NCBI GenBank assembly: GCA_045596625.1
Contig: JAZOCU010000054.1
Coordinates: 400,433-464,432 of the forward strand
Direction of reading: 5' to 3'
DNA: 64,000 nucleotides
DNA from: Firm-04 sp045596625
GTDB taxonomy: Bacteria; Bacillota; Clostridia; Oscillospirales; Ruminococcaceae
The notes under the pieces: generated by a model
Seen by the model: only the letters and a program-made list of their open reading frames with translations
The model's database searches: none
Told to the model about the DNA's origin: nothing
In this document: in pieces, positions 51,072-59,744 of the stretch
How positions within the stretch are numbered: position 1 is the stretch's first letter
How the letters are laid out: every line of letters begins with the position of its first letter
Made by a program: the position numbers and the translations under genes

Positions 51072-52403
51072 ATGCCAATTATTCATTTCATCAACAGCAA
51101 AACACAGACCACTGGCGGTACGAAAAAAGTCCTTGCCTATGTTACAAAGAAAGAGAAAACCGAATCAGAGGACAAGCAGTATGTGACGACTCTGAACTGT
51201 TCCACACCGACTGCTTACGAAGAAATGCTTGCAACGAAGAATGCTTACCACAAGAACAGCGGTCGGATGTACTATCATCTGGTGCAAAGCTTCCCAAAAG
51301 ATGATGGTACTACGCCCGAACTTGCACATCAGATTGCGGTGGAGCTTGCGGAAAAAGCCTTCGGAAATTATGAGTGTGTCGTGGCAACGCACATCGACCG
51401 AGAGCATATTCATTCACATTTCGTGTTCAATTCCGTCAGTTTTGAGGACGGCAGGAAGTATCATTCCAACGGAAACACCGTGCAGGAGTTGATGGATTTG
51501 TCCGATGAAATCTGTATGAAGTACGGCGTTGCGATGCTGGACAGACAACCGCAAAAGAAAAAAGATGTGCTCTCCGACCGTGAATATCGCTCGGCGGTGC
51601 GTGGTGAGAGCTGGAAGTTTCAGCTGATGAATGCGGTCACGGAAGTCATGAAACAAGCCAAAAGCCGCAAGCAATTTGTCTTCATGATGAAGCAGTTGGG
51701 TTACGGCGTGAGGTGGGAGGACTCACGAAAATATATCACTTACACTTGCCCGAACGGAAAAAAGTGCCGCTGTGCTAAATTGCACGGCGAGAAGTTTTCA
51801 AAGGAGATGATGGAGCATGAGTTCAAAATTAGACGTGAACGCCTTGATGGAACGGAACAAATCCGACTTGCAGGCAGCGGAAGAAACCCTGCCCATGGTT
51901 GCAGTGGACAACCGGAACTGGATGGCGGTGATCAGTCTGCTGAAAAGATCCTGCGAGGTACAGGAGGAACTGTTGGAGTTACAGGGAGAGCTGATGACCA
52001 AGCACGGAATCGAAATGCACCTACAGAATCAGAAAGTGCTGTTCGATCAGGTGGAGAACGAGTGCCGACGAATTCAGCAAACAACAGCAGAGCAGACGAG
52101 CAATTCCCTGACGAGCTTAATCAGCCAATCGGAGAAGTTGTCATTACAGGCTGGGAAGCTGAACGAGGAATTCTCCTCGCAGCGGAAAGAATTAGAAGAA
52201 TGGAAGCACAAAACGCAATTGAAAATGCTACGATGGATTGTGATTTCGCAGTCAGTGCTGTTGATGTTATCGCTGGCATTGCAGATGTGGCTACGATAAT
52301 TGATGCGCCGGAGGAAGATGAGGACATCGAACGTCGCAGCGACAGCAAGGTACTCGCAGAGGAACTCCGACGCAAGGAAGCGTTGGGGATGCACATGGGA
52401 TGA
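51072..52403 (+). CDS. MOBP-type relaxase
   Basis: A 443-residue DNA strand transferase that nicks oriT and pilots the strand during conjugation. The N-terminal domain contains MPIIHFINSKTQTTGGTKKV, YYHLVQSFPK (relaxase motif) and the metal-binding histidines in THIDREHIHSHFVFN (about 105-119). Residues 190-250 continue the relaxase fold (GESWKFQLMNAVTEVM, GYGVRWEDSRKYITY). After about residue 250 the sequence becomes low-complexity and polar, where a second gene uses another frame. GGAGGG precedes the ATG. The C-terminus (RRSDSKVLAEELRRKEALGM) is charged. Confidence 0.93.
   Translation: MPIIHFINSKTQTTGGTKKVLAYVTKKEKTESEDKQYVTTLNCSTPTAYEEMLATKNAYHKNSGRMYYHLVQSFPKDDGTTPELAHQIAVELAEKAFGNYECVVATHIDREHIHSHFVFNSVSFEDGRKYHSNGNTVQELMDLSDEICMKYGVAMLDRQPQKKKDVLSDREYRSAVRGESWKFQLMNAVTEVMKQAKSRKQFVFMMKQLGYGVRWEDSRKYITYTCPNGKKCRCAKLHGEKFSKEMMEHEFKIRRERLDGTEQIRLAGSGRNPAHGCSGQPELDGGDQSAEKILRGTGGTVGVTGRADDQARNRNAPTESESAVRSGGERVPTNSANNSRADEQFPDELNQPIGEVVITGWEAERGILLAAERIRRMEAQNAIENATMDCDFAVSAVDVIAGIADVATIIDAPEEDEDIERRSDSKVLAEELRRKEALGMHMG
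51817..52299 (+). CDS. Overlapping coiled-coil membrane-tail protein inside the relaxase gene
   Basis: A 160-residue frame, shifted relative to the relaxase, that starts at an ATG ten bases after AAGGAG. It encodes an orderly protein: SSKLDVNALMERNKSDLQAA, a central coiled coil (residues about 55-125, QEELLELQGELMTKHG and following) and a C-terminal membrane helix (WIVISQSVLLMLSLALQMW). In the same stretch the relaxase frame is low-complexity, which suggests that this frame is the selected one. The start is kept in the second element (60490), where the gene is cut short. This tail-anchored architecture resembles MobB-like accessory proteins. Confidence 0.7.
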   Translation: MSSKLDVNALMERNKSDLQAAEETLPMVAVDNRNWMAVISLLKRSCEVQEELLELQGELMTKHGIEMHLQNQKVLFDQVENECRRIQQTTAEQTSNSLTSLISQSEKLSLQAGKLNEEFSSQRKELEEWKHKTQLKMLRWIVISQSVLLMLSLALQMWLR

Positions 52404-52490
52404 GGGGATAAACCATCCCCTTACCACTCTGCAAAGAGTATCGCAAACGCCGATACCCTATCAAAAATCTTACAGAAAGGGAGATCTAAA

Positions 52491-52646
52491 ATGAATATCA
52501 GATTTACAGGAACAACAAGATGCAATCCGACTTTGTTCGGAGAACTGGAGGACTATGGAAAGAAACACAATCGGAGAAATCAGAAAAAGAGAATACAATC
52601 TCGAACCGTCACTGTGTCAGAATCAGGGCGATGCGCAGTACCATGA
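52491..52646 (+). CDS. Small transposon-encoded ORF, unknown
   Basis: A 51-residue frame starting MNIRFTGTTRCNPTLFGELE with a good GGGAG site seven bases upstream. The second half is basic. It overlaps the next gene by 92 bases in another frame, so it may be a leader that couples translation of the TnpW-like gene. Confidence 0.4.
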   Translation: MNIRFTGTTRCNPTLFGELEDYGKKHNRRNQKKRIQSRTVTVSESGRCAVP

Positions 52647-52821
52647 TCACTATCTGAACGGCGTGACCTATCGTGTGTGGTCTGTCTTTGAGGGACAGAC
52701 CAGTGCTGCGAAATCGCTCTCCGCTCTCATGCTCCGCCGACTGGAAACGGGAGATGAAGTCGGGACTGTGACAGATGAGTTCGAGGAAATGATTCAGCGG
52801 AAGAACACTTCTGCAATATGA
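52555..52821 (+). CDS. TnpW-like small transposon-encoded protein
   Basis: An 88-residue protein. The segment YLNGVTYRVWSVFEGQTSAA followed by an LSALMLRRLE helix resembles TnpW, a small protein of unknown role found beside serine recombinases in Tn4451-type elements. GGAGG lies close to the ATG (three bases). It sits between the relaxase and recombinase genes, the usual TnpW position. The equivalent segment is deleted in the outer element. Confidence 0.55.
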   Translation: MERNTIGEIRKREYNLEPSLCQNQGDAQYHDHYLNGVTYRVWSVFEGQTSAAKSLSALMLRRLETGDEVGTVTDEFEEMIQRKNTSAI

Positions 52822-52958
52822 ACAAATTCCAAGCGACCGCTTATTGAGGTTGCACAAAGATAAATGCAGCGGACAAATTCAGCTGGCTTTGTGCCGACAG
52901 ATGTGATATAATGTCGATGCAAGGCTATGCGTGTCCGCTGCCCGAAAGGAGAATGATG

Positions 52959-54584
52959 ATGCAGAAACACGCAGCACTTTATTGCAGACTCTCGGTGGAC
53001 GACGGCAGCTTCGGCGGCAGTGTGTCCATCGAAACGCAGAAGATTTTATTGGAACAGTACTGTCAGGCACACAGCATCACGGAGTATGAATTTTACTGTG
53101 ATGACGGCTACAGCGGTACAAACTTCAACAGACCTGCATTTCAGCGGATGTTATCAGACATCCACGCAGGCAAAATCAATCTTGTGATTGTAAAAGACCT
53201 GTCCCGATTCGGTCGAAACTATGTGGAAGTCGGCTTACAGGTTGAGCATTTCAAGGAACAGAATGTGCGGTTCATTGCGGCGGATGACCACTATGATTCC
53301 ACGATCAATGAGGACGATCTGATGTTCCCCATGCGGAATGTGATGAACGAGATGTACGCCCGTGACGTATCGAAAAAGACGAAAGCTGCCAAGAAAGCCA
53401 AAGCAAAGGCAGGGCAGTTCATGGGGTCCAAGCCGCCGTTCGGCTACAAGCTGGATCCCAATGACAGACATCATCTTGTGATTGATGAGCCTGCGGCAGA
53501 GGTTGTCAGACGTATTTTTCGGCTGACTGCGGAGGGCATTGGGTACAATAAGATCGCAAAAATCTTCCGTGCGGAAAAGGTACTGAACCCCATCGCTTAC
53601 TTCAATCAGCACAATCCCGACTACTTCAAATCAGACTACTGGCGGAAAGAATTCGACTGGCACGTCACCTCCGTCCGTGTGATTCTGAACAATGAAGTCT
53701 ACCTCGGCAGGCTGGTGTACGGCAAGCAGAGAGCGAAGTCCATGAAAAGCAAGCAGGTGGTGAAGTGTCCGAGGGAGGACTGGATTGTGGTGGAATACTG
53801 CCATGAACCGATTATTTCGCAGGAATTGTGGGACACGGTTCACAAGATCATGAACGCCAAACACCGCCCTGCCAAGACAGGCGAAGTGCAGATGTTCGCA
53901 GGGCTTCTGTACTGTGCGGACTGCGGTCACGCCCTCACCTATTCGCAGAAGAAGCGAAAGAACGGCACTTATCACGGAGCATATTCCTGCTGGATGTACA
54001 AGACGCATGGCAAGGAATACTGTGCGTCCCACTATATCCGCTACGATACGGTATACGACCTTGTGCTGATTGACTTGCGGAGTGTGCTCTGGAATTATCG
54101 TCATAACAAGAAGCAGTTCAAGGCGTTTCTGGAGAAGAAATTCCAGACGGATTCTGCAAAAGAAGCGAAGAAATTGCAAGCCGAGTACGAGAAGAAGCAG
54201 AGCCGTTTCGAAGAGATCGACCGCATTCTGTGTAAGCTGTACGAGGACAGTGCTTTGGGTAAAATTCCCGAAAGCCGCTATGAAGCCATGTCCGCACAGT
54301 ATGAATCTGAGCAGCGGGAAATCAAGGAAGCACTCCCCGATCTGCGGCAGCGGATCGAACAGCTGAAAGCGGAGAGCGATGCAACGGATAAGTTCGTGAA
54401 TCTCATTAAAAAGTACACTGTGATTGACCAGCTGGATGCCGCTATTCTGAACGAGCTGATTGATAAAATCGTGGTGCACCACAAGGAAGTGGCGGAGGAC
54501 GGCAGGGTATTTCAGCAGGTGGAGATTTACTACCGCTTTATCGGCAAACTGGAACATGCCGCAGAATCGGAGAAAGCGGCGTAG
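52959..54584 (+). CDS. Large serine recombinase (TnpX/Tn4451-like)
   Basis: A 541-residue site-specific recombinase. The resolvase domain has catalytic Ser12 in YCRLSVDDGSFGGSVS, the arginine motif VIVKDLSRFGRNYVEVGL, and AKAGQFMGSKPPFGYKL leading into the recombinase domain (about 150-280). A zinc ribbon follows (LLYCADCGHALTYSQKKRK, then CWMYKTHGKEYC), then a long coiled coil (about 370-500). ATGs at 52953 and 52956 are possible; 52959 has the best spacing from AAAGGAG. A TATAAT at 52907 may be a promoter, with a poor -35. It lies at the very right end of the element, next to its attR, as expected. Confidence 0.95.
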   Translation: MQKHAALYCRLSVDDGSFGGSVSIETQKILLEQYCQAHSITEYEFYCDDGYSGTNFNRPAFQRMLSDIHAGKINLVIVKDLSRFGRNYVEVGLQVEHFKEQNVRFIAADDHYDSTINEDDLMFPMRNVMNEMYARDVSKKTKAAKKAKAKAGQFMGSKPPFGYKLDPNDRHHLVIDEPAAEVVRRIFRLTAEGIGYNKIAKIFRAEKVLNPIAYFNQHNPDYFKSDYWRKEFDWHVTSVRVILNNEVYLGRLVYGKQRAKSMKSKQVVKCPREDWIVVEYCHEPIISQELWDTVHKIMNAKHRPAKTGEVQMFAGLLYCADCGHALTYSQKKRKNGTYHGAYSCWMYKTHGKEYCASHYIRYDTVYDLVLIDLRSVLWNYRHNKKQFKAFLEKKFQTDSAKEAKKLQAEYEKKQSRFEEIDRILCKLYEDSALGKIPESRYEAMSAQYESEQREIKEALPDLRQRIEQLKAESDATDKFVNLIKKYTVIDQLDAAILNELIDKIVVHHKEVAEDGRVFQQVEIYYRFIGKLEHAAESEKAA

Positions 54585-54625
54585 AATCGGGGTGAATGCC
54601 CTGTTTTTTAAAACGAATCAAACGT

Positions 54626-54649
54626 CGCTTTATAGACAACGCATGGTCG
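54626..54649. other. attR of the inner element
   Basis: CGCTTTATAGACAACGCAT followed by core GGTCG (54645-54649). CGCTTTA and GACAAC are inverted copies of the arm at 42761-42774. Confidence 0.8.
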
Positions 54650-54672
54650 CAGGTTCAAGTCCTGTCACCAGC
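54645..54672 (+). pseudogene. tRNA-Thr copy B, 3' half
   Basis: GGTCGCAGGTTCAAGTCC then TGTCACCAGC: T arm GCAGG/CCTGT and acceptor CACCAGC, which pairs with GCTGGTG at 42708. No CCA is encoded (TTAC follows). It is separated from its 5' half by the inner element. Confidence 0.9.
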
Positions 54673-54684
54673 TTACAGGAAAAC

Positions 54685-54721
54685 CCTCGGAAATACGTTG
54701 TTTCCGAGGACTTCTTTTTTT
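54685..54721 (+). terminator. Terminator of the former tRNA-Thr B gene
   Basis: CCTCGGAAA pairs with TTTCCGAGG, then a long T-run. A close relative lies at 62080-62118 after the other tRNA 3' half, so this is the original tRNA terminator. Confidence 0.8.
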
Positions 54722-54830
54722 GTACATACTCAAGCCAGCGAGGTTGAGGCTAAACTGATGCTCCGGCATGAAAACAACTGACGTTTTGTCACTTTTTTCT
54801 GATGAAATGTGTCCAATTGCGATATATCTA

Positions 54831-54860
54831 TTGACAATTCTGTTGCCATAATGATATAAA
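54831..54860 (+). promoter_or_regulatory. Promoter of the secreted-protein genes
   Basis: TTGACA (54831-54836), an 18-bp spacer and TATAAA (54855-54860), about 77 bp before the start. Confidence 0.7.
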
Positions 54861-54936
54861 TAAGACATCTCTAACGATCGTAATTACAGATCTATTGAGA
54901 AACAATATATATTCATCCGGGGAAAGGGGAAAACAT

Positions 54937-55497
54937 ATGAAACAAAAACCACGCATTCTCACTCGGATGGTCGCTGTTGCCTCTACACTGGCAATGACGC
55001 TGCCTATGCTGAACGGCATGATGACTGCTTCCGCAGCCGAAACTGAACAATATCCGTACACGCTGTTTGGCAGAAACGGCATCTCTGTGAACACATCTCA
55101 TCTGTGTATCAACGAAAATCTGCACGCCAATACCGTTGTGGAGATCACATCAAACAGCCGTAATGTGAATGGCAAAATCACCACTGCCCAATCGAAATTG
55201 GATCGAGTCAAGCATGTGTATGCCGACAGCAAGATCTATGAAACCTATTTTGCCGAAAACGGCACTGTTTATGAAGAAGCCTACACATGGGACGAGATGA
55301 ACATTCATGTCAACTCGCCCGTTTTTTCTTATGGGAACATGGATGTAAGCGGCAATATTTCGCTGAATTCCTGTCTTGGCAGCTTCATGGATCTGACGCT
55401 GACCGGTGAGGTATCCAATGCCAACAATGCGGTTTTGTACTCCAAATATGGCGATATCACTGTGGATACCGACAATGTGGCAATGTGGTTGGTCTGA
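54937..55497 (+). CDS. Secreted surface protein, N-terminal fragment (gene broken)
   Basis: 186 residues. The signal peptide (about 1-33, ending MMTASAAE) follows a GAAAGGGG site. The mature part reads NISLNSCLGSFMDLTLTGEV, then YSKYGDITVDTDNVAM, a polymer-like beta-rich segment seen, from memory, at the start of large Ruminococcus surface proteins. The frame stops after AMWLV, exactly where the next frame begins with VGLIGEPLEF. In the related proteins I recall, a long middle part separates these two blocks, so an out-of-frame internal deletion is likely. Confidence 0.65.
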   Translation: MKQKPRILTRMVAVASTLAMTLPMLNGMMTASAAETEQYPYTLFGRNGISVNTSHLCINENLHANTVVEITSNSRNVNGKITTAQSKLDRVKHVYADSKIYETYFAENGTVYEEAYTWDEMNIHVNSPVFSYGNMDVSGNISLNSCLGSFMDLTLTGEVSNANNAVLYSKYGDITVDTDNVAMWLV

Positions 55498-57638
55498 TCG
55501 GAGAACCGCTGGAGTTCACCTCTGCAACCGAGTTTGATTCTGCGACCATCTCCTTTACCATTGACCAAAGCAAATTGGGTGATACTGCGTTTGACAACCT
55601 TCTGATTCTTTGGTATAATGAGGAAGAAGGTATCTTTGAGGAAATGCCCACGGACCGTGATAGGGTGAACTCAACTGTCAGCACCACAACAACGCATTTT
55701 TCCCAGTATCTTGTTGTGGATAGTGTGAAGTGGTATGCAAGTTGGGAAAATAGCTTCCGACAAATGGACGATGCTTGCGGAGATGATATCGTTGTGGAAT
55801 ATCCTCTGCACACATATTTCTTGATTGATTGCTCTGAAGAAATGGGTGATGTAGACCCATTTAATCGGCGGAAAACGATTTGTCAGAATATCATTGATAA
55901 TATGCAGCCCTTTGATAAAGCGTCAGTAGCCACATTTTCAAGGGAAATTGCATTTGATTCTGACTTGACAAGTTCCAAAAGTACCCTTAATTATTATTTG
56001 TCACGAATTAATAATGATGGATCAGAAACTAATGTTGCTGCGGCATTGGGTCCTACATTAACCGAGATTTATGAAACAATCCAGAGCGAACCATATCGTA
56101 TTATTATTTTAACTCACGGTGATGCTGATTTTAATGCTGTGAAAGCAGCCATGTGGCAATTTGATAACCAGTTTGAAAATGGTACAGTCAACATCATCAA
56201 TCTGAGTTCTTCTGTTATGTCAGAGGATGCGATTTCGTTTGCACAACACAGCGGTGGCGATGTGTATTATGCTGCGGAGGCACATGAGCTGACAACTCAG
56301 GTTGGCACTGCAATTACATACCCTGCCACTTTTGATAATACAGATAGCGATGAAGATGAGATTCCGGACATTGTTGAGCGTTACGGCTTAAAGCTGGATG
56401 GCACCCTGATCAATAGTGACCCCTACAAAACCGATACGGATGGCGATGGTCTCACCGATAGTGAGGAATTGGGTTTTGTCTCCTTTGATGCGATTCTGCA
56501 TGCTCCGGGGGAGTATTTGCAGCATATTTCTTATCGCTCTGACCCCAATAATCAGGATACCGATGGGGATGGGATTTTAGATCCGCTTGAGTATACCAAT
56601 GTTACAATCGATAGCAGATATGATACCTTAAATCCATTGATTGTCGATAGCTTGGAAAGTCTTTATCCTGAATTAACGATAGGAGTAAAACACAATCAAG
56701 AAGATAATCCGGTGTACTTAACTGTAGACGAAAACACAGTTACAATCCATGCGAAATACAAAACTAACAAGAAGGCTCAAGAGGCATCAAACATTATCAA
56801 TCCCCAGACTGGAAGATTTTATACTCACGAGGAAATATTTATTAAATCAATTGAAGAAAAGTGGAGCGTTGGCTTGAATGGAAGCATCGATGATTTTTAT
56901 CCAGGAATGGCTATTTCTGTCAAAGTTATCCTAACCGAAGCGAAATGGTACCAAAAAGCTATTAGCTTTCAAGTGGATAATTTGTTCAACAAAGGAACAA
57001 ATGCGACATCCAATGGCAGTGATTCTTGGACTACAAGCGGTTGTCAAACAGTGTATTTATGTTCCATGTCCAATAGCGGAGAGTACTTATCTGAACAGGA
57101 TCGTTTTAATGCTCCTGCACATGAATTTGGTCATGTTTTAGGGTTATCTGATGTATATGGATATACTGCTGAAAACAAGCAGCACAAGCGACTACAGCCT
57201 CTCCCTTTTGATATTACCAAAGGTGTTACAAACGAATTGTGGTATGATTCATATGGTAATGCAGATGGTGATCTTATGTACAATAACGGAAAAGTATGCC
57301 CTAATGACTTGGAAATGGTGCTGCAGGCATATTGTGAAAATGATTGGCAATATTTTAAATTGGAATTCTCAAAAGAGAATCCTGACGATTTGAAGAATAT
57401 ATCTGTCTCAAAAGTGATCCGTTCCAATACAAATATCTATATCGATAGATACAGCAAACAGTTTGTAGTTTACAACTCAGCTTCAGGAGCAATTAGCCCA
57501 CTTAGCATTACGGATAGTGACGGCAAAACTTATATTGGCGACACAAAAGCATATTGCCTATGGGTAAAGAAATACTATGATATTGATGTAACAATTGAAC
57601 AAGTCAACACTGTAGTTGGCGAATGGAATGTTATGTGA
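55485..57638 (+). CDS. VWA, TSP3-repeat and metalloprotease protein, C-terminal part of the broken gene
   Basis: Up to 717 residues from a GTG, with no signal peptide of its own. It begins with a beta-sandwich (ISFTIDQSKLGDTAFDNLLI, then TTTHFSQYLVVDS). A von Willebrand A-like domain follows (about 108-280), with the metal site degenerate as DCSEE in place of DxSxS. Calcium-type TSP3 repeats come next (DSDEDEIPDIVERYG, DTDGDGLTDSEELG, DTDGDGILDPLEY). Last is a metzincin-type zinc site HEFGHVLGLSD (near residue 546). Without the upstream signal peptide it would not be exported unless the two frames are joined, so it is probably inactive. Confidence 0.75.
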   Translation: MVGLIGEPLEFTSATEFDSATISFTIDQSKLGDTAFDNLLILWYNEEEGIFEEMPTDRDRVNSTVSTTTTHFSQYLVVDSVKWYASWENSFRQMDDACGDDIVVEYPLHTYFLIDCSEEMGDVDPFNRRKTICQNIIDNMQPFDKASVATFSREIAFDSDLTSSKSTLNYYLSRINNDGSETNVAAALGPTLTEIYETIQSEPYRIIILTHGDADFNAVKAAMWQFDNQFENGTVNIINLSSSVMSEDAISFAQHSGGDVYYAAEAHELTTQVGTAITYPATFDNTDSDEDEIPDIVERYGLKLDGTLINSDPYKTDTDGDGLTDSEELGFVSFDAILHAPGEYLQHISYRSDPNNQDTDGDGILDPLEYTNVTIDSRYDTLNPLIVDSLESLYPELTIGVKHNQEDNPVYLTVDENTVTIHAKYKTNKKAQEASNIINPQTGRFYTHEEIFIKSIEEKWSVGLNGSIDDFYPGMAISVKVILTEAKWYQKAISFQVDNLFNKGTNATSNGSDSWTTSGCQTVYLCSMSNSGEYLSEQDRFNAPAHEFGHVLGLSDVYGYTAENKQHKRLQPLPFDITKGVTNELWYDSYGNADGDLMYNNGKVCPNDLEMVLQAYCENDWQYFKLEFSKENPDDLKNISVSKVIRSNTNIYIDRYSKQFVVYNSASGAISPLSITDSDGKTYIGDTKAYCLWVKKYYDIDVTIEQVNTVVGEWNVM

Positions 57639-57645
57639 GGTTAAT

Positions 57646-58425
57646 ATGAAAAAATTACTTTGCTTGGCTGCAATTTGCACCATATTTGGGGCAAACATGT
57701 CATACGCGGTGACCGCACAAACGCTTACAAATGAACAAAATCCATATATTATTTCTTCGCAGGAGTACATATCCATCGCAGGTATCGATCGGGGATTTGA
57801 ACCACAGATGGACTTGCAGACAAATGCTTATGTGATTGTGGAGGACAACAATGTATTTGCGCTTGCCTATGAATGGAACGCAGGTCATGAAGATCGTTCC
57901 TTGGGCTTTACGCAGACAGGCTTATATGAGAACAATGACCTAGGCAGCCCGATTTATACCATCCCATCTCCCGAAGTGGAAAGTTATGCAGAAGTCAGCA
58001 AAGATGGTCGTGATGTGTGGGTTTTTCCAACAGCGGATTTATTGTGTGAACAATCGGAACTGAATCTGTCAAAGCCCGTTGTGTTAAAGTATCATGATGG
58101 CAGCTTGGAATATTCAGTTTGCTTATCCGATATTTTCCGTTCCAAGTTTGGGCTGGTTTATTCCGATGCAGACGGTTTGCGGTGGTGTACATATTTGGCG
58201 AGTGAATCGGCTGAAAATCCTGATTATTTGGTGTTTCAAAAGCTGAACGATGGCGTTGTGATCTACATTAACCGTAAAACCGGTGAAGTGAGCGTACCGT
58301 TTCGTGCGAATACATCCAATTGGATATATTGGGGCGAGATATTGTTTATTCCATTCGTAATCTTGCTGATTGTATGCGCACTGGATGTGTTCTTTAAGCA
58401 CAAAAAGAATGCAAAAATGAAATAA
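57646..58425 (+). CDS. Secreted, C-terminally membrane-anchored protein of unknown function
   Basis: A 259-residue protein. The signal peptide KKLLCLAAICTIFGANMSYA is followed by an extracellular domain rich in aspartate and aromatic residues (SISIAGIDRGFEPQ-like start, three cysteines), and a C-terminal membrane helix (EILFIPFVILLIVCALDVFF) with a lysine tail. No known domain was recognised. It starts seven bases after the metalloprotease stop and is probably its operon partner, for example a membrane-bound binding or protective factor. Confidence 0.75.
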   Translation: MKKLLCLAAICTIFGANMSYAVTAQTLTNEQNPYIISSQEYISIAGIDRGFEPQMDLQTNAYVIVEDNNVFALAYEWNAGHEDRSLGFTQTGLYENNDLGSPIYTIPSPEVESYAEVSKDGRDVWVFPTADLLCEQSELNLSKPVVLKYHDGSLEYSVCLSDIFRSKFGLVYSDADGLRWCTYLASESAENPDYLVFQKLNDGVVIYINRKTGEVSVPFRANTSNWIYWGEILFIPFVILLIVCALDVFFKHKKNAKMK

Positions 58426-58588
58426 GACGAGATACTGGGTAAATCTTGAGAACGGTCATATTATCGAACGTGATAGTGACGGAAGATACTGGTAAACCCA
58501 AGTGACGAGAAAGGGCTTTGCGGGCAGGTATTGACCAGTGCTTTGCAAAAGGGGAGGGTGAAGAGGCGAAAATTTGTTCGCCGACGAC

Positions 58589-58617
58589 TTGACAAATCTA
58601 TCCAACTATGCTACAAT
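58589..58617 (+). promoter_or_regulatory. Promoter of structured RNA copy 2
   Basis: TTGACA (58589-58594), a 17-bp spacer and TACAAT (58612-58617). Confidence 0.8.
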
Positions 58618-58623
58618 AGTTTA

Positions 58624-58746
58624 TAGTGAGGAAACCTCTCTCACATAAGCAATTTTCGTATTGAGTTCAAGGCTCGTACATATCATACTTTTTCAAAGGC
58701 ACAGATTGCTGTGTCCGGTTTGGTGTGATGTGTACGAGCCTTTTTG
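58624..58746 (+). ncRNA. Element-conserved structured RNA, copy 2
   Basis: A 5' hairpin GTGAG/CTCAC is followed by the long stem AGGCTCGTACA-TATCA (58670-58685) pairing with TGATG-TGTACGAGCCT (58726-58741), then TTTTGTTTT. The outer stem sequence is the same as in copy 1, while the inner stem changes and stays paired. It supports a real RNA structure conserved between the two elements. Confidence 0.65.
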
Positions 58747-59274
58747 TTTTGGTATTTTGAAATTGGAATGGTAATCGCTATGGAACAGTGGCAGCAAAAT
58801 ATCCATGTGTGAAAAAGTGGTTCGTTTTTAGTCTTTCTCAGCGGTAATATATTAGAGGAACTTTTCCCACCCAGATCAGCGGCGTGCAGGTGCACATCGT
58901 TTTTACTTTACATGAAGCGGAGCAATGGTATCCGAAAGATACAGGCGCAGTACTTTGGTGACGATCGTGACGACAGTGACGACAAAACCGATGTGTCTTC
59001 TCTTTCTGCTGTTGACCCTGTGAGAAACGTCGAAACAGCGTGAAAACCGCTTTGCCGACAAGAGAAAAACTGAGTGTAATATTCCTGTTGACCCTGCCGA
59101 CACTGTAAGCGATTTGTGCCATCGAAATTGCCGTGGGATAAGTTATCGGGAATCGGCACAGAACCGCACACGGGCGAACGTGGAGCATTTTTGGGGGGAA
59201 GGCTTCCAACATTTTGTGCCGGTGGCTGCAAGCGTTGGTATTGCTCATAGGCTCTACCACTATTATTATACCAG
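58747..59274. other. Decayed region of the outer element
   Basis: There is no intact gene. A frame ending near 58962 (with VHIVFTLHEAEQWYPKD) could be the remnant of a replication-type ATPase. GTGACGA/GTGACGAC units at about 58950-58985 recall the iterons of the inner element. A short plus-strand fragment at about 58436-58496 (NLENGHIIERDSDGRYW) may also be a remnant. The stretch lies where the inner element has its RepA-like gene. Confidence 0.5.
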
Positions 59275-59344
59275 CCAGCATCGCATTCGGCAGTCCGCAT
59301 AGCGGCCCACCGAACGCAGCCGGTCGGGAGAACCCGAACCCCTT
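59275..59344. other. oriT: Probable oriT, copy 2
   Basis: The same 70-bp block as 50563-50632 with one base changed, 24 bp before mobC. The flanks are far less similar, which points to selection on this block. Confidence 0.7.
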
Positions 59345-59368
59345 TTATAAGTCGAGAGGAGTGATGCC

Positions 59369-59692
59369 ATGAGAAAGAGAAACGTAACCATCACAGTCCG
59401 CCGCACCGAGGACGAGCGTCAGCGGATTTACAACAAGGCTCGTCAGCATGGATTGACACTGAGTGACTTTGTGCTGCGCTCGGCACTCGGCAAGAAAATC
59501 GTCACCGCCAATGGACTTGCGAATGTGCTGAAAGAGCAAAAGTCCATCGGTCGAAACCTCAATCAGATCGCAATGCTGGGTAACATGGGACGGCTGAATG
59601 CTGTCAATCTTGATCGGCTGGTTGAACAGCATGAACATGCAACGGCAGCCCTGTGTGAAATTGCAAAGGCGGTTGCCCTGAGCCGAGGGTAG
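59369..59692 (+). CDS. mobC: Mobilization protein MobC, second copy
   Basis: A 107-residue protein nearly identical to the MobC of the inner element through the ribbon-helix-helix start (RKRNVTITVRRTEDERQRIY) and the middle helices, differing at the C-terminus (AKAVALSRG). AGAGGAG precedes the ATG. It probably still binds oriT copy 2 and may support mobilization by the relaxase of the inner element. Confidence 0.9.
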   Translation: MRKRNVTITVRRTEDERQRIYNKARQHGLTLSDFVLRSALGKKIVTANGLANVLKEQKSIGRNLNQIAMLGNMGRLNAVNLDRLVEQHEHATAALCEIAKAVALSRG

Positions 59693-59744
59693 AACCTGTT
59701 TGAGGCGAACGGGTATGCAGCCATTGGATTGGAGGGATGTAGCG

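Larger units (their letters stand above)
42752..54649. mobile_element. Inner integrative mobilizable element (IME) with a restriction-modification cargo
   Basis: About 11.9 kb between GGTCG cores at 42752 and 54645, inserted in tRNA-Thr copy B. Contents in order: replacement tRNA-Thr, HTH regulator, R-M companion and R-M enzyme, structured RNA, small ORF, RepA-like ATPase with iterons, oriT, mobC, relaxase, overlapping coiled-coil gene, TnpW-like gene and large serine recombinase. It encodes a relaxase and MobC but no type IV secretion genes, so transfer needs a helper. Confidence 0.85.
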
